Shown in pieces: positions 7,072 through 16,622 of a stretch of 58,122 nt of DNA. Every line of letters starts with the position of its first letter. The stretch's first letter is position 1. The notes under the pieces are model-generated. The model was not told where the DNA came from. It made no database searches and saw only the letters and a list, made by a program, of their open reading frames with translations. The stretch is from Pseudomonadota bacterium (GTDB lineage: Bacteria; Myxococcota_A; Bradymonadia; Bradymonadales; GCA-2716585), in contig SYOX01000298.1 of NCBI GenBank assembly GCA_005804885.1, positions 1 through 58,122 of the forward strand, read 5' to 3'. Position numbers and translations under genes: made by a program.

Positions 7072-7281
7072 TCAGGACAGCAGGCGGGACTGCTCGGCGG
7101 GAGGCAGTGCGGGGACGACGGGGGTCATACCGAGGGTGTCCATCCAGCGGTTGAAGACCTGGGTCATGGCGCGGTTGAACTCGACCTGCGTGAGCCCCTG
7201 CGCCTTGGCCATCTCCAGGATGAAGCGCAACTGGAGCTTGCTCTCCCCGAGGATGAGGCGGCGCAGCTCCACCGACACCAC
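7072..7281 (-). CDS. Small helical protein, unknown
   Basis: At least 69 residues, starting at GTG 7281; coding-like sequence continues about 20 codons upstream to an in-frame stop, so the true start is uncertain. The helices LQLRFILEMAKAQGLTQVEF and FNRAMTQVFNRWMDTLG look like a real protein. It faces a terminator shared with the collagen-like gene. Function unknown; the stretch 7282-7442 upstream contains no other gene I can support. Confidence 0.4.
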   Translation of the reverse strand: MVSVELRRLILGESKLQLRFILEMAKAQGLTQVEFNRAMTQVFNRWMDTLGMTPVVPALPPAEQSRLLS

Positions 7282-7442
7282 GCCGCCCTCTTCGGCCTGG
7301 GCCTGAACGGGGAGGTGGCGGGCGGGATCAAGCTGCGTCGCCTATCGCTCTCCCCAAATCCCCTGAGCCTTGATCCTTTCCCTCGACCATGGCAGATCGG
7401 AAGCGGCTCCATGCGGAATCGCCTCACCCAACCGAGGGCGCC

Positions 7443-8234
7443 ATGTCCAACCCTGCTGCTCGGCTTTATGCGCTGTACGAGAGGATCCTCAAGGACCCCA
7501 AAAACACGCAGATGCACGCGTACTGGCAGTTGACGCTGCGCATCGACGGCATGAGCGCCCACCAGACCCACGCCGCCGTTGCTGATGGCCTGCGCCTCAT
7601 CGCCGAAGAGATCGATCGCCTTGAGGAGCTCCTGCGCGACCGGGCGCTCTTGATAGAGTACACGACGGTCTACATCGCCGCCCTGAGGAGCACCATAGAC
7701 CCTTCCAAGCTTCAGGCCCCAAAGTCAGACAACATCAGCCGCATCAACGCCGACACGCTCAACATGCTTGGAACGCTGGCAGCGTTCCTCGGGCAGGTGG
7801 ATAGCGAAGTCAGCTCCGATGACATCGAGGCTCTCCACAAGGTGGCCGCCGAAATCCTCGCGGCCGCAAAGCGGCCTGACCTGGGTGAAGACGTCAAGGC
7901 CTTCCTCATGAAACAGGCTCGCGTCGTGAAGACCGCAGCGTGGCAATGCGTTGTCGCTGGCCCGAGCGCCTTTGCCGTGGCCGAGGAGCAGATGTGGGCG
8001 GGGATGGCGGGCTTTGCGACTCGCGCCAGAGACGAGAACCCAGAAGAAGTAGCCGACCCACCCCTTCCTGTGGACATCTACGAACTCCTCACCAAGGTCT
8101 TCAGGCATCTCAATGGCATCAGCCCGAGCCCAATGGTGTGGAAGAAGGGCCAGTGGCTCTCGGGCTCTCTCCTGGCCCTGGACCCTCCCGATCCCTGGCC
8201 CCTCCCCCCGTTCCCTGATGACGAGGTCCAGTAA
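7443..8234 (+). CDS. Soluble all-helical accessory protein
   Basis: 263 residues from ATG 7443, with GAGG seven bases before it; an in-frame ATG at 7389 is less likely. The protein is almost entirely helical with heptad-like stretches (GLRLIAEEIDRLEELLRDRA; NADTLNMLGTLAAFLGQVDS) and a proline-rich end. No signal peptide. It is followed 67 bases later by a two-membrane-segment protein with its own good ribosome site, so the two probably form a unit. I do not recognise the family. A role in superinfection exclusion or defence is a guess from context. Confidence 0.6.
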   Translation: MSNPAARLYALYERILKDPKNTQMHAYWQLTLRIDGMSAHQTHAAVADGLRLIAEEIDRLEELLRDRALLIEYTTVYIAALRSTIDPSKLQAPKSDNISRINADTLNMLGTLAAFLGQVDSEVSSDDIEALHKVAAEILAAAKRPDLGEDVKAFLMKQARVVKTAAWQCVVAGPSAFAVAEEQMWAGMAGFATRARDENPEEVADPPLPVDIYELLTKVFRHLNGISPSPMVWKKGQWLSGSLLALDPPDPWPLPPFPDDEVQ

Positions 8235-8301
8235 GGGCACTTGCGCATCGACCCGATCGCGTCGACAATTGCAGATGCAGGCCGACCCGAGGAGTTGACC
8301 G

Positions 8302-8835
8302 ATGAAGTCTAAGACCCTCTACATCAAAGCCTATCAGGAGAGCCGCACCGCCCGGATGAACATCAAGTACTTCGGGTGGCTCCTGTTCTTTTGGTCCAGC
8401 GTCGATCAGGCCTTTCGGTTTATCACCGTCGTGGTGCCTGCCCTGGCCGCCGCCGGGCTCTTCGCCCTCTCCGGCGAGGAAGGCCCAGGCAGCTGGCGGT
8501 GGCTGGTTGTAGCCGCCGCTGGCGCAGGCGCGCTGTCCGTTGCGCTTGGTCCCGGCGACAAGATCAAGGCCTACTCCAGCTTGCGCCAGCAATGGGTCCA
8601 GGTTCGGCTCGACGCCGAGCGCCTCTTCATGGCGCAGGCGATCAACCTGGACGCAGAGGCCAGCGAAGCCTCACTGGCCGACTTTGAGCGCCTTCGCCAT
8701 TCCATGGTGTCCATCGCGCGCGATGAGCCAGCGGCGCTACAGTGGCTCCTGAGAAGGGCCCAGGCAGAGGTATCAAGAGAGGAAGGGCTCGACCCTGGCA
8801 AGCCCAAAGAGCCTACCCCTGTGGGGGCAGGTTGA
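8302..8835 (+). CDS. Two-transmembrane SLATT-like protein
   Basis: 177 residues, ATG 8302 with GAGGAG upstream. A charged N-terminus, membrane segment one at about residues 38-57, membrane segment two at about 66-84, then a long helix (SLRQQWVQVRLDAERLFMAQ and beyond). This is the layout of SLATT-domain proteins, pore-like effectors of nucleotide-signal immune systems, and also of other small membrane proteins. The sequence match is by eye. It pairs with the upstream helical protein and is followed by a lipoprotein gene. Membrane disturbance or superinfection exclusion are possible roles. Confidence 0.55.
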   Translation: MKSKTLYIKAYQESRTARMNIKYFGWLLFFWSSVDQAFRFITVVVPALAAAGLFALSGEEGPGSWRWLVVAAAGAGALSVALGPGDKIKAYSSLRQQWVQVRLDAERLFMAQAINLDAEASEASLADFERLRHSMVSIARDEPAALQWLLRRAQAEVSREEGLDPGKPKEPTPVGAG

Positions 8836-8866
8836 CGCACTCTTGAGCCTGAGCAGGGAGGAGACG

Positions 8867-9214
8867 ATGCGGGCGGTGATCGTGGCAGTTCTGGTGCTGG
8901 CGGGGTGTGGGGATGAGGCATCCCCAGGGGGCTCTGAGGTTCAACCGGAAGCGGAGCCCGAGGAAACATTCGAGGGTTGCGACTTCGGCGAGGCCATCGA
9001 CTCGCTCAAGGACGCAGGGGTCATCGGCGACATCCCGTGCGTCAGGGACGACGACGGCAACTGCTTCGTGTGCATCGGCAACAACAGCGAAGGCGTTGCC
9101 CTGCCGATTTACCAAAGAGTCGCCAAGGGTGTGTGCGAGTGGGTTTTTTACGGCCCCGTGGGCACCAACGACCCCGATGAAGCCCTGGCCCAGTGCGCCT
9201 CTGAAGTCGACTAG
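8867..9214 (+). CDS. Small cysteine-rich lipoprotein
   Basis: 115 residues from ATG 8867, with GGGAGGAG upstream. MRAVIVAVLVLAGC is a textbook lipoprotein signal ending in the LAGC lipobox. The mature part starts with an acidic linker and then a domain with five cysteines (GCDFGEAI, IPCVRDDDGNCFVC, GVCEWVFYG, QCASEVD). Lysogen-expressed lipoproteins are a common cause of superinfection immunity by masking receptors; that role is inferred. Its stop overlaps the convergent tail gene stop by 4 bp. Confidence 0.7.
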   Translation: MRAVIVAVLVLAGCGDEASPGGSEVQPEAEPEETFEGCDFGEAIDSLKDAGVIGDIPCVRDDDGNCFVCIGNNSEGVALPIYQRVAKGVCEWVFYGPVGTNDPDEALAQCASEVD

Positions 9215-11364
9215 CTCACCCCCTCACGGGTCAACACCGACCATCCCGCGACCTGAAGCGCTGTCAGGGCAGGCGCATGCGGGTTGCCGTCCACATCGAA
9301 AGCCAGTGGCCCGTCCACGTCCCGTGCCTTGATCTGCAATCTCACCAGCCGAAAACCCCCCGATGACCAGCCGTCGTCCTCGATGGTGAAGCCAAAGGGC
9401 ACTAGGCCATGCCGTCTGGACGCCAACTCGGCTAGCGAGTGCGCGCCGCGCAGGTTGTGATAGGCATTTCGAAGGGCGCCGATCTGCCCGAAGACGAGGT
9501 CGGCGGTCGCAGAGAAGGGCTGGCCATCGTCGCGAACTGCGCCCCCCAGCTTCGGCAACAGCGGCCCGATCTCCACCGGCACCTCGGCGCTCGTGCTGAC
9601 ATCACCATCCCACGCGGTGCCGCCCCATGAGGCGATGGCGGCGCGCATGAGGACCTCGATGTTGGCGCCGCTGAGCCCCGCGAGGATCAGCAACCCCTGA
9701 AGACGCAAGGTGGTGCGGACGAGCTGCGCGGCGGCTTTGTCCTCGGCGGCGTCGTAGATGCCCACCATGCAGGCGCCGAAGTCCTCCCAGTCCAGGGGCA
9801 GGTGACGCACGACGCCGAAGGGCGTGGTTGGTCCCGGTGCTCCGGTCGAGGTCTGGGCGGGGTCGTAGCCCCACAGCGCGTGATGGACGCGGGTGCGGCG
9901 TGTCCACTGCTCCCGCTGGCGCATGTAGAGGCCCCTGATGCGCGAGGCGCCAGGCGGCATTCCAGGGCGCAGGGCCGCGGCCATGCTGGTACGGGAGATG
10001 GCCGTGCTCTCGACGATGGCCATCGACAAGATGTTGGCCCGCCCGATCTCGGTGACGCGCACGGAGTAGCTGCCGTTTTCGGCCCAATCAGGCCGGCGCG
10101 CCGCGGTGTGGGCTTCAAGGTAGTTGGGCCAGACCCAGGCGTCGTCGCTGGCCTCCCAGAGGACAGTGCGCGCCGAAGGGCGCTGGTGACCCTCGGGGTC
10201 GTAGGAGCTGGCGGGGTTCTCGTCGAACTCCAACTTCCAGCGCTTGCCCGAGGTGAAGGTGATCCCGGTCAGGCCGCCGACCTTGCTGACGTCCTCGATG
10301 ACGTGGGTGCCGGCTGAGAAGACCTGGCTTGTCGAGGCTCCCGAGTCGTTGCTGCGCACCAGCAGGACGAGGGCCGCCTGCCCGCCCTGCATTCCCGAGA
10401 CGTCCGCCTCAAGCTCGAGCGCGTCTGGTGAGCCCACGGGGTTGATGCCGCTGTCGGCCCTCCGCGTGGACAAGCGGCCCGAGAATAGGTCCAGGACGGC
10501 AAGGCCGAAGTAGACCGTGGCATCGAAGGTCTCGACAAGCAGGCGCAGCACGAGCGTCCGGCAGCCCGGCGACACGGTCCAGTCGGTCAGGACGTAGCCG
10601 ACAGTCGTGTGCGCAGCCAGCATGGGCCGCACCTGCTCACCGCCGCCGGTCGTCGAGGATACGGGCCACCACGTCCCGCACCGCCGCAGCCGCCCGTGGT
10701 GCGTCGCCTCGACGTTGCTCGCGACGCGATCGAGGAAGGGTGCGTGCAGCGCCTTCTCGCCGGCGTAGGCGCTGTCGTCGAGCTTCTTGAACTCGAAGAC
10801 CGGGTCGGAACTGGTGAAGGTGTCCAGGGGGCTCTTGTCCTCCAAGACGCGCAGGCTGTAGATCGAGCCGTCTGTGACGTCCTCGCGCTTGACGCTGATC
10901 CTGAAGCGCACATCGGTCTCGTTGCCGGCGTCGAGGTTGAGGATGTCCTGAAGACGCCCTGGGCTGCTGATAGCGTCGGTGTCCAGAACGCTGCCGCCCG
11001 AGTCGAGCACCTCAACCTGAATGTCCATGTCCTCAATGTCGACGTAGACCGTCACCACGCCGCGGCCCGGCCCCAGCGTAGCGATCGCCTCCCCGATCAC
11101 CTCATAGGCGCCACCTGATGCCGTCGAGGTGGTGAAGATCGGCGCCTGGGGCGCCTCCTGCCCGTAGGTGGTCAACTGCGTGATGACGGCGCGACCTGCG
11201 GCCGTCCATCCCTGGATGCCGTTGTCGGACACCACCTCGGCCTCGTCCTGCTCGTCGGCTGTCTCGCCGCCGCCGATGGGCCGACCTCGCGCGATCTGCC
11301 GGTTGCCGAGCAGGTCGTCCTCAAGGCCCAGGATTCTCCAGTCGTCGGGGTTTCGGAAGGCCAT
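9211..11364 (-). CDS. Tail-tip / minor structural protein
   Basis: 717 residues, ATG 11364. Large beta-rich protein with repeated small domains (for example FTSGKRWKLEFDENPASSYD; RVTEIGRANILSMAIVESTA). It is the most distal of three large proteins downstream of the tape measure gene, the usual place of tail-tip, baseplate or receptor-binding components. No membrane segments or signal. I cannot assign a named family; a distal-tail or central-fibre protein is the best guess. Confidence 0.6.
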   Translation of the reverse strand: MAFRNPDDWRILGLEDDLLGNRQIARGRPIGGGETADEQDEAEVVSDNGIQGWTAAGRAVITQLTTYGQEAPQAPIFTTSTASGGAYEVIGEAIATLGPGRGVVTVYVDIEDMDIQVEVLDSGGSVLDTDAISSPGRLQDILNLDAGNETDVRFRISVKREDVTDGSIYSLRVLEDKSPLDTFTSSDPVFEFKKLDDSAYAGEKALHAPFLDRVASNVEATHHGRLRRCGTWWPVSSTTGGGEQVRPMLAAHTTVGYVLTDWTVSPGCRTLVLRLLVETFDATVYFGLAVLDLFSGRLSTRRADSGINPVGSPDALELEADVSGMQGGQAALVLLVRSNDSGASTSQVFSAGTHVIEDVSKVGGLTGITFTSGKRWKLEFDENPASSYDPEGHQRPSARTVLWEASDDAWVWPNYLEAHTAARRPDWAENGSYSVRVTEIGRANILSMAIVESTAISRTSMAAALRPGMPPGASRIRGLYMRQREQWTRRTRVHHALWGYDPAQTSTGAPGPTTPFGVVRHLPLDWEDFGACMVGIYDAAEDKAAAQLVRTTLRLQGLLILAGLSGANIEVLMRAAIASWGGTAWDGDVSTSAEVPVEIGPLLPKLGGAVRDDGQPFSATADLVFGQIGALRNAYHNLRGAHSLAELASRRHGLVPFGFTIEDDGWSSGGFRLVRLQIKARDVDGPLAFDVDGNPHAPALTALQVAGWSVLTREGVS

Positions 11365-11367
11365 GGT

Positions 11368-13566
11368 TCAGCTCGTGTAAACGTAGGGGAGGCCGGCGTC
11401 GACCTGGTTGTTGGTGTCGGCAATGAAGGCCCATCGCGCCCGTTGGCTCGCCGTGGCGTCGGCGTAGGGCGCGGGCGCGATGATGTCGCCCGCGTTCGGG
11501 GTCACAGCCAGCCCCGAGATGGTCAGCGTGTTCGGGCCGACGGCGTCGATCGTGGCGAGGCTGTCGCGCACGGCGAGGAACTCGTCGAGAAGCTGGACTT
11601 TGTCGGTGGCCTGGAAGGTCGCCGCGTCGGTGGTGAAGGCTGGCCCCAGCGGGGAGGTGAACCTGTTGGCCTCAACCGTGGCCGTCGACGACCCGCCATC
11701 CCAGGAGACCACCTCGGCGCCGCCGGCGATGCAGCCGACCTGGCCGTTGCGCTCCAGGAGCTCGCCGACGTAGAGCATCGTGAGTTGGATCGAGTGCCCG
11801 CCCTCGTCCATTGCCTCGCGGCGCGCTGTCACGAGACAGACCGCCCCCGAGACGCCGCGCGCCCCGTTGGCGGTCAGGTGGGCGTGGGTGACCGCGGCGG
11901 TGTCGCCCGGCCAGTAGTTGGCCGTCGAGAGCACCTCCAGTTGCCACTCCCACAGGGGCTCGTGCCACAGCTCGATGATCCGGGTGGCCATGTTGGCGGC
12001 GGCGGCCTCGCTGGTTGTGGCGCGCGCGTCCAGGTCCAGCCCGCCGGAGACGCCCTCGGGCAGGTTGTCCTCCTTGGTGTCGTCGCCCACCGTGACAACG
12101 TCCGGCTCCATGCCGGGTCGATCGTTGTACTTCAGCGAGACTTCAGCCAGCGTATCGTCCAGGAGTCGGCGCTGGCCGATCACGGCGATGATGTTGCCCC
12201 CCGGCCCATCCGTCAGCGCGTTGGCGCTGCCGCACTGGAGGGCGTCCTCCATCTCGGCGACCGTCAGCAGGCCCGAGGCGCCCTGGATGATCACGGCCCC
12301 GCGCGGGGCCAGCAGCCGCCCCTGGACGACCTCCTTGAGGCCCACGGGCTCGGGCTTCTCGTGGCCGATGTGCAGCGCGTCGCAGGGCTCGGCGGCGTGG
12401 CGCTCACCGAAGCGCTCGAAGGCGTCCTTGTCCACGAAGCCGCCGGGGATGCCGCCCGCCAGCGCCCTGATGCGGAGGTCGTAATCCGGGTCGTTGGCGC
12501 CCCCTCGCGTCGTCAGCATGATCTGAAGGGCGGCCTTGCCGGGGTCCTGCGACAGCGGCAAGGTGTTGTCGCCCGGGCTGGCGCTGTTGGAGGGCTGCTC
12601 GGCGACCGAGGAGAAGAACTCTCGGACGGACTTGCCCGCGAGGTCTTCCTCAAGCAGTGGCACATCCCTGAAGGGCTGGTCGATGAAGGCCGCGCCGGTG
12701 CGCCCTTCGGTGTCGAGCCTGTAGCTGATCAGCGCCGCGTCCTTGCTGTCGACGATCCCGAGGAACTGGGCCTTGTCCTCGACCGTCGCGCCGACTCCAG
12801 CCGCCGGCAGTTCCTCGGAGAGCGTGGAGCGGCTGGAGCGCGTCCCGATCTTGAACTGGAAGAAGCGGCGGTAGATCTCGCCTTGAAGGACGAGCTGGGC
12901 GAGGTTGTCGATCTGGAGGCCAAAGGTCGTGGTGTTGTTGCCCGAGCCGATGCGGCGCAGGATGCCGCGCCAGCGCACCGACTCGTCGGCGTACCCCGTC
13001 GAGCCGAGCGGCACGCGCAGCAGCTCGACTAGGCGTCCATACAAGGCGGTGGGGTGCATGGACCCGTAGAGTTGCCCGCCGCGTTCGGCGGCGTGGGATT
13101 GCGCCTGGGTCTCCAGATGCGCCCTCGACACCGCGTAGGTCTTTGAGGGCGACTCCGATCCGAGCTTGATGACCTCCCGGCCGATGTAAAGCACCTCACC
13201 CGACAGTCCTGACGTATCCAGGACGACGCTGGTGTCGGCCGCATCCAGATCCGCAGCCAGTCGCGCCACTCGACCTGGGGTGCCGTTCAGGAGCAGCGCC
13301 AGGGCGTTGCCGTTGCGCCGGATGTCGAAGGTCAGCGCGCCGACGCGGGGCTCGAAGCTGCGGAAGTCGGCGGCGGTCGTCAGCTCCTTCGGCCATCGCT
13401 GGAACATGCCGCCGTCGCCGTTGAGGTAGAGGCTGTCGGGGTCTGCGGTCGACGGTGCGTCGAACATCGAGCGGCCCCAGCTCCAGCGGTAGAGCTTGTT
13501 GGATGCCGTCGCGGCATTGGCGCTGCCGAGCCCCTCGACTCGAAAGGCCCAGAGGTATCGACCCAC
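11368..13566 (-). CDS. Tail-tip / baseplate-like protein
   Basis: 732 residues, GTG 13566 with GGAGG six bases upstream. The early part (EPRVGALTFDIRRNGNALAL, VLDTSGLSGEVLYIGREVIK) and the middle resemble the layered beta domains of phage tail hub or distal tail proteins. It follows the 279-residue tail protein directly. Several Gly/Asp-rich turns and a conserved-looking region around VAEMEDALQCGSANALTDGP suggest a domain of the tail tip. No enzyme motif seen. Role assigned by position. Confidence 0.6.
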   Translation of the reverse strand: MGRYLWAFRVEGLGSANAATASNKLYRWSWGRSMFDAPSTADPDSLYLNGDGGMFQRWPKELTTAADFRSFEPRVGALTFDIRRNGNALALLLNGTPGRVARLAADLDAADTSVVLDTSGLSGEVLYIGREVIKLGSESPSKTYAVSRAHLETQAQSHAAERGGQLYGSMHPTALYGRLVELLRVPLGSTGYADESVRWRGILRRIGSGNNTTTFGLQIDNLAQLVLQGEIYRRFFQFKIGTRSSRSTLSEELPAAGVGATVEDKAQFLGIVDSKDAALISYRLDTEGRTGAAFIDQPFRDVPLLEEDLAGKSVREFFSSVAEQPSNSASPGDNTLPLSQDPGKAALQIMLTTRGGANDPDYDLRIRALAGGIPGGFVDKDAFERFGERHAAEPCDALHIGHEKPEPVGLKEVVQGRLLAPRGAVIIQGASGLLTVAEMEDALQCGSANALTDGPGGNIIAVIGQRRLLDDTLAEVSLKYNDRPGMEPDVVTVGDDTKEDNLPEGVSGGLDLDARATTSEAAAANMATRIIELWHEPLWEWQLEVLSTANYWPGDTAAVTHAHLTANGARGVSGAVCLVTARREAMDEGGHSIQLTMLYVGELLERNGQVGCIAGGAEVVSWDGGSSTATVEANRFTSPLGPAFTTDAATFQATDKVQLLDEFLAVRDSLATIDAVGPNTLTISGLAVTPNAGDIIAPAPYADATASQRARWAFIADTNNQVDAGLPYVYTS

Positions 13567-13567
13567 C

Positions 13568-14407
13568 TCACACCTCCAGCGCGGTCAACACGATGCCGAG
13601 GAGGTAGGGCTGCCTGGATATCTCGACCAGGAAGTCGCCCAGGCCCGCGATCCAGTCGTCTCCCTGGCCTGGCCTCAGATCGTAGAAGGTGGACAGGTCC
13701 TCGTGGTCTGGCCACAGCCGGAAGCTGTCGGCGTCGTCGTCGAGGAAGTTGCGGCGCCAGGACTCCAGCGCCATGTTCGGGTCGCCAGCCACCCCGTAGA
13801 CTTCGTTGGCCCAGACGAGCTGCTCGCTGTAGTGGGGCAGGACGCTGGCCGGCGGCAGATCCTCAAGCTCGATCGTCCACCGGGTCAGGCGCCCACCGGC
13901 GTCCCGTGTCACCGAGCCGTCCGGGCTCTCGGTCAGCATCACCGCGTCGCTGGTGGTGGGCTCGATGAGCGCCGCATAGGGGCCACCGTCGATGACGGGA
14001 CTCGGCAACCACAGGCCGCGGCGCTGCCACAGGCCCACGGCGACGCCACCAGAAACAACGATGGTGTCGAGGTCGAAGCCGAAGAGGGCGCCCGAGAGGC
14101 CATCGCGGAACTCGATCGACCCCAGGGTCTTGCCGTCGGTGCGGGTGGCGTTGGTCAGCGTCGGCAGACCCTTGTAGTAGCCGTTGGCCTCGCCCGCATC
14201 CCACGTCCCGCCCGTGGGCGCGTCGGCGGCCTCGGCCTGAGCGGCGAGGTAGGCCAGGGCATCAACAGCTTCGTCGGTCGACCGGGCGTTGTACCGGCTC
14301 ACGCCGCCCGTGATCGACAAATCCTTGGTGGTCAGATCGGTGAAATGCAGGCGCAGCGTGCCGGCGGGCACCGTGACGGGGTAGGCGATCTGAGGGACGT
14401 TGCTCAC
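13568..14407 (-). CDS. Tail-associated protein (distal-tail-like)
   Basis: 279 residues, GTG 14407 with GGAGG close upstream, ten bases after the tape measure stop. Beta-rich, with LGSIEFRDGLSGALFGFDLD and RLTRWTIELEDLPPASVLPH. The place directly downstream of the tape measure fits a distal tail protein or the adaptor to the tail tip. Family not recognised. Confidence 0.55.
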   Translation of the reverse strand: MSNVPQIAYPVTVPAGTLRLHFTDLTTKDLSITGGVSRYNARSTDEAVDALAYLAAQAEAADAPTGGTWDAGEANGYYKGLPTLTNATRTDGKTLGSIEFRDGLSGALFGFDLDTIVVSGGVAVGLWQRRGLWLPSPVIDGGPYAALIEPTTSDAVMLTESPDGSVTRDAGGRLTRWTIELEDLPPASVLPHYSEQLVWANEVYGVAGDPNMALESWRRNFLDDDADSFRLWPDHEDLSTFYDLRPGQGDDWIAGLGDFLVEISRQPYLLGIVLTALEV

Positions 14408-14416
14408 AGCGCCTCC

Positions 14417-16405
14417 TTACTGCGTGACGAAGTTGCGCAGGCGGTTGCGGCGAGCCAGCCCATCGATGAACTCGACGAGGGGGTCCTCGATCTCGGTGTC
14501 GAGGATGACGACCCGGATGTTGGTCACGTTCTGTCGGTCGTCCCGCCGCGGCCTGAGCAACTCGGCGGTCCTCGTCACATCATCAGCCGACGCCCCCGAC
14601 GCCCTTCCCCGCCCCGCGCCCTTCCGATTCCCGCTGCCCTTCTCGCCGAGCGCGCCACCGAGCACGCCAAGCGCCAGGCCGCCAGCGATCAGGCCCAGCC
14701 CTTGTCCCACCCCCCCAGGCATGAACAGCATTGCGGTGCCGGTTGCGACGAAGAACTGCCCGAGCTGGGCTGCGAGGCTCCCGAAGGCGTCGAGGATCGA
14801 GTCGCCGAACTCTTTGATCGTCCCCCCGCCGGCTGCGAACTGCCCGAGCGTCGAGGCCACCTCCAGGCCGATACCTTGGGCCGCTTCGATGCCCATGACG
14901 GCGACGTCGGAGAGCACGTCGCCCCAGACCTTCGACTCCCAGGAGACGCCCTTGAGCTTCTCAGCCGTGATTGAGAACTGCTCGTTGAGCCTCGCCGCGT
15001 CGGCCTCGGCCTGCTGGATCGGCGACAGCTCGCCGCCGAAGAGGGCGCCCTGGCTGAAGGCCTCCTGCATGGCCTCGATGGCGGTGGTCGCGGCCTCCAT
15101 GTTCGGGACGAACTCCTCGCCCAGGAGCTTGTCGGCGTCGAGGTCGGGTACGCTCAGGCGTGTCAGGGCGGGGTCCATGATCTCGGCAAGAGGGTCCTTC
15201 TTCCTGCCGCCACCGCCGCCGCCCTTCTTCTTCTCGCGCTGCCCGATCAGCCCCCCTTCGCGCGTCAATGGCCCCGAGATCTCCACTCCCCCGGGCAGGG
15301 TGTGCGCCTGGATGTCGCGCTGGACCTCGAAGGGCAGGGCGCTGTAGATCCCCATCGCCGCGCCGAGGTCCGTCAGGAGCGCCTTTGCGGACTCCACCCC
15401 CGCGCCGATACCGCTGGAGAGCGCCGCGCCAAAGTCGCCGGCCGCGTCAGAGGCGACATCGAAGGCCCCGGCGACTGACGTCAGGCCGCCTTCGAGGTCG
15501 AGCAGTTCGGCGCGGGCCTGCTCCCCAACGTGGGCCGTGTCGACCAGCACGCCGAGCCAGGGGACCGTCACGCGCGTCGCCGCGCGGAAGGCAACGCCAA
15601 GCAGGTCGGACTGGCCGGTCAGGCTCGCCAGGGCGCTGTCTGCGCCATCTGCGGCGCCCCGAACGGTGTCCATCGCCTTCGAGGCGCCCAGCATCAGGTC
15701 GCCGGCGTCGACCACATTGCCGGCCAGCTCGACGCTGGAGATCTGGAGCTTCTCGTAGCTCTCGGCCAGGACCTCGGCGCTGGCCGCCCCCCGAACTGTC
15801 TCCTTGGTCCACGTATCGAGGGCCTCGGCCCCGGCAGTGAAGGCCCCCGCCACCAGGGATGCCGACACAACCAGGGCACCCAGCGCGAGACCGACAGGGC
15901 CTGATGCCAGGACGCCGATCGCTTCGAGCTTGTTGGCTGCCACCTCTCCTGGGCCGTCGAGATCTCTGAGGCTCTTGACCAGCTCGTCGACGCCGCCGGC
16001 GGCGTCGGAGGTCGACTTGCCTGCCTTGGCTGCCTTGCCGCTGAGGCCATCGAGCACCTTGCCAGGGCCATCGCCAGCGCCGGGTAGCGCCAGCTTGTCG
16101 AGCCCCTTGGTCGAGGCCGAGCTGAGGTCCTTGAGGTCCTTGACCAGGGCCCGAACCTCGGTCCTGGCCGATTCGGAGCCCAGCTTGAGGCGCTCCAGCC
16201 CCGCCGACGCGACCTCGCCGAGGGCCTTGTCGAGTGCGCCCGCGCCTTCGACCGCGGGCTTGGCGGCCTTGTCGAAGGCGCGCAGCGCGCTGTTGAGGGA
16301 TCGAAGGGCCTTGGCGCCAGCGATGGACTTGCTCGCGAGGTCGTCATAGATCCCGAGCCCCTCGACTTCGATCTGGGTGACGATGCGCTCGAACGTGTCT
16401 GCCAT
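14417..16405 (-). CDS. Tail tape measure protein
   Basis: 662 residues from ATG 16405, with GGAGG seven bases upstream (an in-frame GTG lies one codon earlier). Long helical Ala/Lys/Glu-rich N-terminus (AKPAVEGAGALDKALGEVAS, VRALVKDLKDLSSASTKGLD), a hydrophobic membrane-like middle (ASGPVGLALGALVVSASLVAG), further helical regions and a Gly-rich hydrophobic stretch near the end. This composition and its position after the chaperone pair identify a tape measure protein, which sets tail length and enters the cell envelope on DNA ejection. At about 660 residues it predicts a tail near 100 nm, using the known rough scaling. Confidence 0.85.
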   Translation of the reverse strand: MADTFERIVTQIEVEGLGIYDDLASKSIAGAKALRSLNSALRAFDKAAKPAVEGAGALDKALGEVASAGLERLKLGSESARTEVRALVKDLKDLSSASTKGLDKLALPGAGDGPGKVLDGLSGKAAKAGKSTSDAAGGVDELVKSLRDLDGPGEVAANKLEAIGVLASGPVGLALGALVVSASLVAGAFTAGAEALDTWTKETVRGAASAEVLAESYEKLQISSVELAGNVVDAGDLMLGASKAMDTVRGAADGADSALASLTGQSDLLGVAFRAATRVTVPWLGVLVDTAHVGEQARAELLDLEGGLTSVAGAFDVASDAAGDFGAALSSGIGAGVESAKALLTDLGAAMGIYSALPFEVQRDIQAHTLPGGVEISGPLTREGGLIGQREKKKGGGGGGRKKDPLAEIMDPALTRLSVPDLDADKLLGEEFVPNMEAATTAIEAMQEAFSQGALFGGELSPIQQAEADAARLNEQFSITAEKLKGVSWESKVWGDVLSDVAVMGIEAAQGIGLEVASTLGQFAAGGGTIKEFGDSILDAFGSLAAQLGQFFVATGTAMLFMPGGVGQGLGLIAGGLALGVLGGALGEKGSGNRKGAGRGRASGASADDVTRTAELLRPRRDDRQNVTNIRVVILDTEIEDPLVEFIDGLARRNRLRNFVTQ

Positions 16406-16409
16406 CACC

Positions 16410-16622
16410 CTACCTCCCGGAGCGCTGCCGTCGCTTGCGGTCAGCCTCCCTGCACTCCCACTGCGCCGTGCGGATCAGACGCATCGCCGCCAGCTCGCGG
16501 GCGGGCATCTCCAGGACGCCGCCGCCACGGCGCCACGGGCGCAGGCTGCCGCTGTCGTCGGCGACGTCGTTGTAGAGGATCAGCATCTGGGCCGCCCAGA
16601 TGCCCACCCCCTTCTCGCTCAT
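16410..16622 (-). CDS. Tail assembly chaperone, frameshift extension (GT-like T part)
   Basis: 70 residues if started at ATG 16622, which overlaps the stop of the upstream chaperone. More likely it is mostly made as the C-terminal part of a fusion formed by -1 frameshifting at 16667-16673: from that site the -1 frame is open straight into this sequence with no stop. It is Trp/Arg-rich (MPARELAAMRLIRTAQWECR). Its place between the chaperone and the tape measure gene matches lambda gpGT and related pairs. Confidence 0.7.
   Translation of the reverse strand: MSEKGVGIWAAQMLILYNDVADDSGSLRPWRRGGGVLEMPARELAAMRLIRTAQWECREADRKRRQRSGR

Noticed and set aside
11443..13032. 529-codon open frame on the plus strand
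   Set aside because: Antisense to a tail-tip gene with good structure and start; composition (Arg, Gly, Val, Asp heavy) is typical of a shadow frame.
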